In this document: positions 6,878 to 13,928 of the stretch, piece by piece | Numbering within the stretch: position 1 is the first letter of the stretch | Layout: the number at the start of each line of letters is the position of its first letter | Origin: CAYMPW01 sp964558505 | GTDB taxonomy: Archaea > Thermoplasmatota > Thermoplasmata > Methanomassiliicoccales > Methanomethylophilaceae | Reading direction: 5' to 3' | DNA: 38,432 nt | Assembly (NCBI GenBank): GCA_964558505.1 | Contig: CAZLEI010000011.1 | Location: 1-38,432 of the forward strand | Translations under genes and position numbers: made by a program | Notes under the pieces: model-generated | The model's database searches: none | What the model was told of the DNA's origin: nothing | The model's input: the letters and a program-made list of their open reading frames with translations, nothing else

Positions 6878-8491
6878 TCACATCATGCCGGGCATGCCGC
6901 CCTGAGGGGGCGCCGGGGGTGCCTGGCGGGATGCGATGACGTCGTCGATCCTGAGGATCATGTTGGCGACCTCGTTCGCGGAGTTGATGGCCTGGACCTT
7001 CACCCTGAGGGGCTCCACGACGTTCTTCTTGAGCATGTCGACTGCTTCTCCGGTGTCGAGGTCGATACCGTAGTAGATGCCGGTCTTGTTCTTCTTGTCG
7101 TGGGCGTTCTTCAGTTTGATGATGGCGTCGATGGGGTCGATTCCCGCATTCTCGGAGAGAGTCCAGGGGATGATCTCCATGGCCTTCGCGAACTTCTCGA
7201 TGGCCAGCTGCTCTCTGCCGCCGACGGAGGATGCGTACTCGGCAAGCCTGAGCTCGAGTTCTATCTCGGGTGCTCCTGCGCCTGCGACGACCTTTCCGTC
7301 CTCCATGGCAACACCGACGACACGGATGGCGTCGTGGAGGGACCTCTCGACCTCTTCCAGGACGTGCTCGGTGCCGCCCCTGCAGAAGATGGTGATCGCC
7401 TTGGGGTTCTTGCAGCCGGTGATGAAGATCATGCCGTCATCTCCGATCTGCTTCTCCTCGGCGAGGGATGCGTTGCCGAGGTCCGTTTTGGTGAGCTCGG
7501 CGGGGTTGCCGACGATGTTAGCGCCGGTTGCCTTCGAGATCGCCTCGAGGTCGGACTGCTTGAGGCGCCTGGCGGCCATGATGCCGTTCTTGGACAGGTA
7601 GTGCTGGACGAGCTCGTCGATGCCCTTCTGGCTGAAGACCACGTTCGCGCCGGTGGCTTTGATCTTCTCGACCATGTCCTTCATGCCCTTCTCCTCCTCT
7701 GCGAGGAATGCGGACATGGTGGTGGGGTCGGTTATGCTTATGTGCGCGTCGACCTCGGTCTTCTTGACCTCGAGCGCGCAGGAGAAGAGGGCGATCTTGG
7801 CGTCCTTGATCTCCTTGGGCATGCGGGAGTGGATCCTCTCTTTGTCGATGACGACTCCCTGGACCATGTAGGTGTCCGCGATGACCCCGCCGATCTTCTT
7901 CTCGATCCTTATGTTGGCGGTGTCGACGGATTTGCCGGTCTGGATGGATTTGCATGCGCTGACCACGAGGTCTGCGAGGAAGTCCTCCTGCTCGCCGACG
8001 GATTTGCCGGTGAGTGCGGTGGATGCGACCTTCTTGAGTATCTTCTCGTCGGTTGCGGGGACGGCGATATCGTTGAGGATCTTGACGGCTTTGACGGCGG
8101 CCATCTTGAATCCGCTGGTGATGATCGTGGGGTGGACGTTGGAGTCGATGAGCTCCTCGGACTGTTTGAGGAGTTCGCCGGCGAGGACGACGGATGTCGT
8201 CGTGCCGTCGCCGCACTCGGTGTCCTGGGTCTTCGCGACCTCCACGACCATCTTGGCCGCGGGGTGCTGGACGTCGATCTCTTTGAGGATCGTCACACCG
8301 TCGTTGGTGATGACGACGTCGCCGATGGTGTTGACGAGCATCTTGTCCATTCCCTTGGGTCCGAGAGTGGACCTGACGGTGTCAGCAACGGCCTTTGCCG
8401 CGCTGATGTTGTTGAACTGAGCCTCTTTGTCTTTGCTTCTCTCTGTGCCTTCTTTGAGCACTATGATGGGTTGATTTCCAGAACCATACAT
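6878..8491 (-). CDS. thsA: Thermosome subunit (group II chaperonin)
   Basis: This is a 537-residue ATP-dependent chaperonin subunit that assembles into a two-ring cage folding cytosolic proteins. Family motifs are intact: LGPKGMDKML, VITNDGVTIL, GDGTTTSVV, the GAGAPEIELELRLAEYA region in the second equatorial half, and a flexible GGMPGMM C-terminus as in archaeal thermosomes. Length matches the family. The start at 8491 is backed by a good Shine-Dalgarno (GGAGTGA, 6 nt spacer) and a TATA box 48 bp upstream. A strong hairpin follows the stop. Only one thermosome gene is in the window, so whether the cage is homo- or hetero-oligomeric is unknown. The antisense strand is almost fully open across this gene, a codon-bias effect. 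Confidence 0.97.
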   Translation of the reverse strand: MYGSGNQPIIVLKEGTERSKDKEAQFNNISAAKAVADTVRSTLGPKGMDKMLVNTIGDVVITNDGVTILKEIDVQHPAAKMVVEVAKTQDTECGDGTTTSVVLAGELLKQSEELIDSNVHPTIITSGFKMAAVKAVKILNDIAVPATDEKILKKVASTALTGKSVGEQEDFLADLVVSACKSIQTGKSVDTANIRIEKKIGGVIADTYMVQGVVIDKERIHSRMPKEIKDAKIALFSCALEVKKTEVDAHISITDPTTMSAFLAEEEKGMKDMVEKIKATGANVVFSQKGIDELVQHYLSKNGIMAARRLKQSDLEAISKATGANIVGNPAELTKTDLGNASLAEEKQIGDDGMIFITGCKNPKAITIFCRGGTEHVLEEVERSLHDAIRVVGVAMEDGKVVAGAGAPEIELELRLAEYASSVGGREQLAIEKFAKAMEIIPWTLSENAGIDPIDAIIKLKNAHDKKNKTGIYYGIDLDTGEAVDMLKKNVVEPLRVKVQAINSANEVANMILRIDDVIASRQAPPAPPQGGMPGMM

Positions 8492-8497
8492 GAGTAG

Positions 8498-8543
8498 TCA
8501 CTCCATGTTAGATACTATCAGTAATTTTGTTCTTCTATATTAA
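8498..8543 (-). promoter_or_regulatory. Thermosome promoter and ribosome-binding site
   Basis: On the minus strand TTAATATAG (8535-8543) is a TATA-like box and GGAGTGA (8498-8504) a near-perfect Shine-Dalgarno six bases from the ATG. This is one of few genes here with a real leader (about 20 nt inferred). Confidence 0.55.
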
Positions 8544-8587
8544 CATATCTCTATATGCACACGATGTGGACATGACATCCGCGTCAT

Positions 8588-9331
8588 TCAGCGTCTTCTG
8601 GAGAACACATCGCGGACCTCTATGCCCGCGGACAATGCCAGCCTGCGTATCCTCTGCCTGGACAGGTCGGATCCCGAGAATCCCATGCGCCCGAGGCGCG
8701 CCGAGAGCTCCGGGCGGGGGTTCAGGGAATCCAGGTACATCAGGCGCACGCCCGTGGACGCGACCGCGTCGACGAACGCCTCCTCCCTGCCCTCGAGATG
8801 GTCGAGCACCGGGCCCACGAGGGCATAGGTGCTTATGCCCGCGTCCGTGAGCCCCTTGAGCGCCGCCAGCCTCCCCGCCGGGAGGGTGGCCCCGGGCTCG
8901 GTGATCTTGGATATGCGGTCGTCCAAGGACGTTATCGTGACCGCGACCATGCCCTTCATCGAACCCAGCAGGTCCACGTCGCGGAGGACCAGGTCGGATT
9001 TCGTGTGCAGGTGTATGCGGACACCCTTCGACGAGAGGATCCCCAGGCACTGCTGGGTCAGGCAGAACCTGGATTCGGCGTACTGGTACGGGTCGGTGAC
9101 GGTGCCTATGCCCACGATGCCGGATATGCCGGGCAGCTCCTTTGCGAGCCGGTCCGTTATGTTCGCCTTGACCTTGACCACCCGCCAATCCCCCCATGGG
9201 GTATGCGTCACCTCCGGCGCATAGCAGTAGACGCAGCCGTGCTCGCATCCGCCGTAGGGGTTCAGGGCGTAATGCATATCCGGGAGCCCGGACGGCGAGA
9301 GCGCGCGCCTGCATTGGACCACCGTGTACAC
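8588..9331 (-). CDS. Radical SAM protein, spore photoproduct lyase-like (SPL) family
   Basis: About 247 residues. The radical SAM cluster motif CEHGCVYCY (Cx3Cx2C with the usual aromatic) lies near residue 30, preceded by ALNPYGGC, a signature of the SplB-related archaeal and bacterial radical SAM group. These enzymes bind a 4Fe-4S cluster and S-adenosylmethionine and generate a 5'-deoxyadenosyl radical. True spore photoproduct lyase repairs UV thymine dimers, but most members of this wider group have no known substrate. The start is uncertain: the GTG at 9331 is used here, but the frame is open upstream (IYDFSDGSKWDG) nearly to the end of nreA with no ATG. It is the last gene of a larB-nreA-SPL cluster, 37 bp after nreA, and that neighbour hints at a repair role. 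Confidence 0.8.
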   Translation of the reverse strand: MYTVVQCRRALSPSGLPDMHYALNPYGGCEHGCVYCYAPEVTHTPWGDWRVVKVKANITDRLAKELPGISGIVGIGTVTDPYQYAESRFCLTQQCLGILSSKGVRIHLHTKSDLVLRDVDLLGSMKGMVAVTITSLDDRISKITEPGATLPAGRLAALKGLTDAGISTYALVGPVLDHLEGREEAFVDAVASTGVRLMYLDSLNPRPELSARLGRMGFSGSDLSRQRIRRLALSAGIEVRDVFSRRR

Positions 9332-9368
9332 GCCGTCCCACTTGGAACCGTCAGAGAAATCGTAAATG

Positions 9369-10640
9369 TCAGTAATAGTCCTCGATCCTCCTCTGCGTGT
9401 ACCAGTCCCTCAGGACCCCGGAGTTCTCCACCCACGTCGGCCGCGGGATGTCCATCACGCCGTCTATGTGCTGCATCGCCTTCTCCAGGGTGTCGAACTT
9501 GAAAGGCGCCTGCCTCAGGGCCTCCCTCACGTTCTCGCGTACGTTCCACACCCCCACCGGCATGACGTACCCGGGATGGGCCTCCCTGAATATGATCGCG
9601 CCTGCCGTCCTGCGCTCTTCTGTCAACAGCTCGTTCACCGCCATCCTCGATGCGTAATAGCATCCTCCGATATGCGCGTAATCCGACCTGCCCTCGAAGA
9701 ACTCGCAGTCCGAGATCATCTCTATCTGGAGCCCGGTCGGGTTCCAGGTGGTGTTCGGATACCAGGCCTCTATCAGCTCGAACCTCCAGGTGCAGGGCAT
9801 CAGGAGTATGCACCACCTGTTGTCGAGCTGCTCCCACTGGTAGATGCGGAACTCGTCTATCGTCTGATTGTACTTGGTGGTCTTCAGCAGGTCCTTCCCG
9901 ATGATGTCGTCCACCGCCGTGATGCTCCATCTCGTGGGGACGAAGCGCCTGCGCTTCCCGACCCCCATGGTCCCCACGGAGAACGCCTTCTGGATCTCGG
10001 ATACGAGGGTACCGTTGCGGTATGCTGATATCACCGCATCCGTCGCCCTGAGGTCGGTGTCGTAGAAGCTCTTCTCCAGGTTCTTCTCGAACCTGCTGCC
10101 GGCGGACGTCATCCCCTCCATGCGGGCGGACGGGCCGAACGGCTGGACCTCGTCGTCGAGTATCAGCCTCCCGCGGGGTTTCTGCGAGAATCTGGCCTCC
10201 ACCTCGACCGGACGGTCGGCCAGGGCCATCTCCTGGACGTTGTCGACGATCCGTCCGGACTTGCGGAAATCCGTGGCATCGATGCGGTATTTCCCGCGGA
10301 CCAGGCGGAACCTCATGTCCACGATCTCGTCGATGCTCTTGCCCACCCACTCCTCGGGGCGGTCCATGGCGGAGGTGTCCCCGAACTCCGGCGGGACAAG
10401 GGGTCCGATGTCCACCTTCGGATACCCGTACCTGCCGACGAAGACGGCGGGAGGGCTGCATCCCTCGATGTCCTTGCTGTCGATCAGCGGCATCGTCTTG
10501 GAATGCGAATAGAATTTTATCATCAGGGGGCAGCGGTCCTTCCCGCAGAGGTTGCGGGCGCCCTTGCACACGATGCACAGCCCGGATTTGACCACGGGGC
10601 CAGTGGCCATCACATCGCTGAAGAAATCGGCGCCTCCCAT
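9369..10640 (-). CDS. nreA: Archaeal DNA repair protein NreA
   Basis: About 423 residues from the ATG at 10640. The N-terminal zinc-binding motif CIVCKGARNLCGKDRC (C22, C25, C32, C37) and the long conserved body (FVGRYGYPKV, then AVDDIIGKDLL, then YASRMAV) are characteristic of the archaeal Nre family. The protein ends in QRRIEDYY, a textbook PIP box (Qxx-h-xx-aromatic-aromatic) at the extreme C-terminus, so binding to the PCNA sliding clamp is expected. Nre proteins are implicated in resistance to DNA-damaging agents in haloarchaea; the biochemical activity is poorly known. The frame extends upstream into larB, but that part is low-complexity and antisense-like, so the internal ATG is chosen; another ATG lies at 10610. 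It is 25 bp downstream of larB and probably co-transcribed. Confidence 0.85.
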   Translation of the reverse strand: MGGADFFSDVMATGPVVKSGLCIVCKGARNLCGKDRCPLMIKFYSHSKTMPLIDSKDIEGCSPPAVFVGRYGYPKVDIGPLVPPEFGDTSAMDRPEEWVGKSIDEIVDMRFRLVRGKYRIDATDFRKSGRIVDNVQEMALADRPVEVEARFSQKPRGRLILDDEVQPFGPSARMEGMTSAGSRFEKNLEKSFYDTDLRATDAVISAYRNGTLVSEIQKAFSVGTMGVGKRRRFVPTRWSITAVDDIIGKDLLKTTKYNQTIDEFRIYQWEQLDNRWCILLMPCTWRFELIEAWYPNTTWNPTGLQIEMISDCEFFEGRSDYAHIGGCYYASRMAVNELLTEERRTAGAIIFREAHPGYVMPVGVWNVRENVREALRQAPFKFDTLEKAMQHIDGVMDIPRPTWVENSGVLRDWYTQRRIEDYY

Positions 10641-10665
10641 GGCCCGGGATATGATGTCTCGGTAC

Positions 10666-11412
10666 TCAATCCTTGCGCGAGCGCCTCGCGACCATGGCCG
10701 CGAACGCCCCCGCCCCGATCCCGTTGTCGATGTTGACTGCGCACAATCCGGGGGAGCACGATTGGAGGATGCTGCAGAGGGCGGCCTTCCCCTTGCCGCC
10801 CATCCCGTACCCCGTGGACACGGGCAGGCCGATGACCGGAACAGGGGACAACGATGAGACCAACGTCGGCAGGGCGCCCTCCATCCCCGCGGCGACGACG
10901 ATGGCTGCTGCATCCGCCCCTATGAGCTCTTTCATCGGGTCCAGCAGCCTGTGCATCCCGGCGACGCCGATGTCGTAATATGTCATGCAGGAGCACCCCA
11001 TGGCCGTCGCCATCAGCTCTGCCTCCTCCGCGGCGGGTATGTCGGATGTTCCTGCGGTGATCACGCCGATGGGGCCGAAGGACGGCTCCGGCATCCTGCC
11101 GACGACGATCACTCCGGACCTCGGATGATACGTGCATCCGGGGACGGCGGCCCTCACGGCCTCGAAATGCTCCGGGGATGCCCGCGAGACCAGCATGCAG
11201 CCGTCGAACGAGGATGCTATGCGGGCCACGACATCGGGCCGCTTGGTCTCGGCGAACACGACCTCCGGAACGTCCTTGCGGACCTGGCGGCCGGCATCGA
11301 AGAGGACGTCGTCCCCGATGCGGACGAGATAATCCGTGCGGAGGGCCTTCTCTGCCTCTTCCAGCGTCATATCGCCCCTCTTGTATGCCTCAAGGATCCC
11401 CTCGGCGTTCAT
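10666..11412 (-). CDS. larB: LarB, pyridinium-3,5-biscarboxylic acid mononucleotide synthase
   Basis: This is a 248-residue protein. LarB carboxylates and hydrolyses nicotinic acid adenine dinucleotide as the first step in making the nickel-pincer nucleotide cofactor of lactate racemase and related enzymes. The N-terminal helical region (residues 1-110) is followed by a PurE-like carboxylase domain: GVITAGTSDIPAAEEAELMA, then VAAGMEGALPTLVSSL and PVIGLPVSTGYG. Length and motif order match the family. It is divergent from larE across 75 bp and heads a larB-nreA-SPL run. larC, which inserts nickel, and the racemase itself are not in the window. Confidence 0.92.
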   Translation of the reverse strand: MNAEGILEAYKRGDMTLEEAEKALRTDYLVRIGDDVLFDAGRQVRKDVPEVVFAETKRPDVVARIASSFDGCMLVSRASPEHFEAVRAAVPGCTYHPRSGVIVVGRMPEPSFGPIGVITAGTSDIPAAEEAELMATAMGCSCMTYYDIGVAGMHRLLDPMKELIGADAAAIVVAAGMEGALPTLVSSLSPVPVIGLPVSTGYGMGGKGKAALCSILQSCSPGLCAVNIDNGIGAGAFAAMVARRSRKD

Positions 11413-11457
11413 GCGCCCCGATGCATATCGACATTGAAAAAGCTATCACAGGGTCAT

Positions 11458-11466
11458 GTTTTTATC
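11458..11466 (+). promoter_or_regulatory. TATA-like box for larE
   Basis: GTTTTTATC is centred 25 bp before the larE ATG at 11488. On the other strand a weaker AGCTTTTTCAA about 28 bp before larB may serve that gene. The 75-bp gap is a likely bidirectional promoter. Confidence 0.4.
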
Positions 11467-11487
11467 ACGGCAACACCTGGTCAGTGC

Positions 11488-12255
11488 ATGGACCCGTATC
11501 ACGAGACCGTCGCCCGCATAGCGGAGCTGGGACCGTCCGCGGTCTGCTTCTCCGGAGGGTTCGACAGCACCTTCCTCCTGGCGGCGGCCCGCGAGGCCCT
11601 CGGCGACCGCTGCACGGCGGTGTTCGCGGACATCCCGCTTATATCCGACAGGCAGCGCAGGGCAGCTGTGGCCGCGGCCGATTCCGTCGGCGCCCGCATG
11701 GTCATCGTCAAACTCGGATGGGATGACATGCCCGGAGTGGAGTCCAACGGCCCTGACAGGTGCTACCTGTGCAAACGCGCCATATACTCCACGGTCTCCG
11801 AGGTTGCGAAGGACATGGACTTTGACAACATCCTCTGCGGCGACAATGCCGACGATGCGGAGACCGACCGGCCGGGACGCAGGGCGCGCGGGGAATACGG
11901 CATATGCGCCCCTCTTGAAGACCTCGGCATCCGGAAACCGGACATAATATCCGCCGTATCCTCGATGGACCTGGGGACGTCGATGATGAAGGACACGTGC
12001 ATGGCGACGCGCATACCGGTCGGCACGGGCATCAGCGAGGCATCCATGCGCCTGGTGGAGAACTGCGAGGCGATCGTAAGAGAGGTCTCCGGGATCGGAC
12101 AGGTGCGTTTCCGCATCCGCGGCGACACGGCGACGATACAGACATCCGAAGAGGAGACAGCGACCCTGAAGGCCTCTTTGGAGGAGCTCGAGACCATCTT
12201 CGGAGAAATGGGCATGACGGTCGATGCCGACATCGAAAGTTATAAAGGATTATGA
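11488..12255 (+). CDS. larE: LarE, ATP-dependent sulfur transferase for nickel-pincer cofactor
   Basis: This is a 255-residue PP-loop enzyme. SGGFDST (22-28) is the ATP pyrophosphatase loop that adenylates a carboxylate of pyridinium biscarboxylate mononucleotide before sulfur insertion. Three cysteines stand out: C92 and C95 in RCYLCK, and C171 in TCMATR, the position equivalent to the PCLASR cysteine of related enzymes. In LarE of the single-cysteine type one Cys is sacrificed; a three-cysteine set is associated with the 4Fe-4S type that uses external sulfide, so the catalytic (non-sacrificial) mode is inferred here. The frame is open upstream, but the ATG at 11488 sits at leaderless distance from a TATA box and matches family length. 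A nested hairpin follows the stop. Confidence 0.92.
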   Translation: MDPYHETVARIAELGPSAVCFSGGFDSTFLLAAAREALGDRCTAVFADIPLISDRQRRAAVAAADSVGARMVIVKLGWDDMPGVESNGPDRCYLCKRAIYSTVSEVAKDMDFDNILCGDNADDAETDRPGRRARGEYGICAPLEDLGIRKPDIISAVSSMDLGTSMMKDTCMATRIPVGTGISEASMRLVENCEAIVREVSGIGQVRFRIRGDTATIQTSEEETATLKASLEELETIFGEMGMTVDADIESYKGL

Positions 12256-12308
12256 GCGGGGGGATGAGTGGTTCCGAGGAACCGGTTGCAAGGGGTTTCA
12301 TCCCCCGC
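12256..12308 (+). terminator. Nested hairpin between convergent larE and ppx
   Basis: GCGGGGGGATGA (12256-12267) pairs with TCATCCCCCGC (12298-12308) with one bulged G. Inside, GGTTCC (12270-12275) pairs with GGAACC (12278-12283). It begins on the base after the larE stop. It is a likely terminator; a small structured RNA cannot be excluded. Nothing else is seen up to 12380. Confidence 0.45.
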
Positions 12309-12380
12309 ATCATCTCTGAATATCGCTGATTGTATATCAATAGTTTGCCAAAGCTAAGATAGAGGCTCAGATCCGCGCAC

Positions 12381-13928
12381 TCACCCCTTGCGCGCGGAGG
12401 TTGAAACGCCGGTGACGACCTTCAGGCCTTTGCCGAAAGCCGTGCGGAACTCTTCGTTCAGTGCCTGGAGCCTCCAAATCTCCATGGATATGTCCTCTCC
12501 GTCGGAGATCGGCTCCAAGACGACATCGTCGCCTTCTATGCTCAGGATCACGTCTTCCACGGCATGGTTGCGGTGGCGGTCCAGGACGTCGGCCACCTTC
12601 AGCATCATAGCGCATTGGACGAGGTCCCTGGCCTCCTTCTCGGTCATGTCCTTGTAGTAGCGGTCCGTGACGCACGGGAACTTCTTGTGGTGGAATCTGA
12701 CCATGAGGGCCATCTGCCTGAGCTCCTTGTAGTCGAACCCCAGCATGTATGAGTTGAGTATCAGGTTGTACGAGTGGATGTGGTGCTTGATGTAGCTGAT
12801 GAACTCCCCGATGTCGTGCAGGATCGCGGCGTATCCCAGCAGGGTGCGCATGTCCCTTCCCATCGAATGCAGCCCCAGCACCCTCATGCTGTCGAAAAGC
12901 GTCAGCGACAGGACCTGTACCTGCTCGGCATGCTCCTTGTCGTACTGGCATCTGGATGCCAACGAGCGCACTGCGGCATCCCTGACATCGAAGTTCGTGT
13001 GACCGGCCTTCACGAGGTACTCGACCTGCATGCCCTGCTTCAGACCGTTCTCGCTTATGTCTATGCGGGAAACGCCGAACAGGTGCATGAGCTCCTCGGC
13101 GATCGCTCCGCCGGTGATGATTATATCGGAACGTCCGGGGTTCATCTTGGGGACGGCGAGACGCTCCTTCGCTGACATGGCGCGCAGCTCGGCCATGAGC
13201 ACGACCAGTTCGTCGTACAGCAGATAGGAGGTGTCCTTGTCGGCCCTCCTGGCGCCGCACATCTCCGCCAGGTTGATCAGGGTGCCGGACGACCCCATGG
13301 CCTTCTTGAACCCCGAGTCGCGGACGGCCCGGACGGAACGGTACGAGGCCATGTCCACATGCCTCTTCAGCATGTCGTAGTCCTCGTCGGACACCGGCTC
13401 CGATACGTCTGCGCCGAGTCCGGCGGCGAAGCGGACGGCGCCCACGTTGAGGCTGTCCAGGAAGATGTCGTTGACGCCCTGGCACACGACGACCTCGGTG
13501 CTGCCGCCGCCGATGTCTATGAGCAGCGTGCGCTCCTTCGGACCCGCCGGCCCGAACACTCCCAATTTGATCAGGCGCGCCTCCTCCGGGCCGGGTATGA
13601 CCCTCACGTCGAGGGAATCCTCGAGCCTGAGCCGGTCCAGCAGGTCCGCGCGGTTCGTCGCCTCCCTGCAGGCGCATGTGCCGTACGCTATGACCTTCTG
13701 CGCCCCGAAGTCCTTGGACAGCTTCATGAACTTGCCGACCACGAGCGCGCATTTGTCTATGGCCTCCTGGTCCAGGACGCCGTTGCGGTACAGTCCCTCT
13801 CCCAGGCGCACGGATTCCTTGTCCTGGAAGACAGGCGTGCCCAGCGAATCCTTGTCGAACTCGACCACCAGCAGGTGGATCGAATTCGTCCCCACGTCCA
13901 GGAACCCCACGACCTCGGAATCATCCAT
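12381..13928 (-). CDS. ppx: Exopolyphosphatase/Ppx-GppA family with C-terminal HD-like domain
   Basis: This is a 515-residue protein. Residues 1-310 form the ASKHA-fold Ppx/GppA catalytic region: FLDVGTNSIHLLV (phosphate loop 1), YGTCACREATN, the acidic EEARLI, IDIGGGSTEV (phosphate loop 2) and ITGGAIAEEL. Residues about 320-500 carry an HD-type helical domain (LHDIGEFISYIKHHIHS, then RFHHKKFP and MLKVADVLDRHRNH), as in the longer exopolyphosphatases. It hydrolyses polyphosphate from the chain end, and possibly pppGpp. Its start overlaps the ppk1 stop by 8 bp, so synthesis and breakdown of polyphosphate are translationally coupled. Confidence 0.9.
   Translation of the reverse strand: MDDSEVVGFLDVGTNSIHLLVVEFDKDSLGTPVFQDKESVRLGEGLYRNGVLDQEAIDKCALVVGKFMKLSKDFGAQKVIAYGTCACREATNRADLLDRLRLEDSLDVRVIPGPEEARLIKLGVFGPAGPKERTLLIDIGGGSTEVVVCQGVNDIFLDSLNVGAVRFAAGLGADVSEPVSDEDYDMLKRHVDMASYRSVRAVRDSGFKKAMGSSGTLINLAEMCGARRADKDTSYLLYDELVVLMAELRAMSAKERLAVPKMNPGRSDIIITGGAIAEELMHLFGVSRIDISENGLKQGMQVEYLVKAGHTNFDVRDAAVRSLASRCQYDKEHAEQVQVLSLTLFDSMRVLGLHSMGRDMRTLLGYAAILHDIGEFISYIKHHIHSYNLILNSYMLGFDYKELRQMALMVRFHHKKFPCVTDRYYKDMTEKEARDLVQCAMMLKVADVLDRHRNHAVEDVILSIEGDDVVLEPISDGEDISMEIWRLQALNEEFRTAFGKGLKVVTGVSTSARKG

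Noticed and set aside
2500..6880. Attachment-site direct repeats flanking the RT/recombinase block
   Set aside because: I found no convincing pair of repeats by eye on the two flanks.
6848..8497. 549-codon frame opposite the thermosome
   Set aside because: It is low-complexity Val/Asp/Leu/Gly translation, a shadow of biased codons in a clearly real gene on the other strand. The same holds for long frames opposite the AddA-, AddB- and ATPase-type genes.
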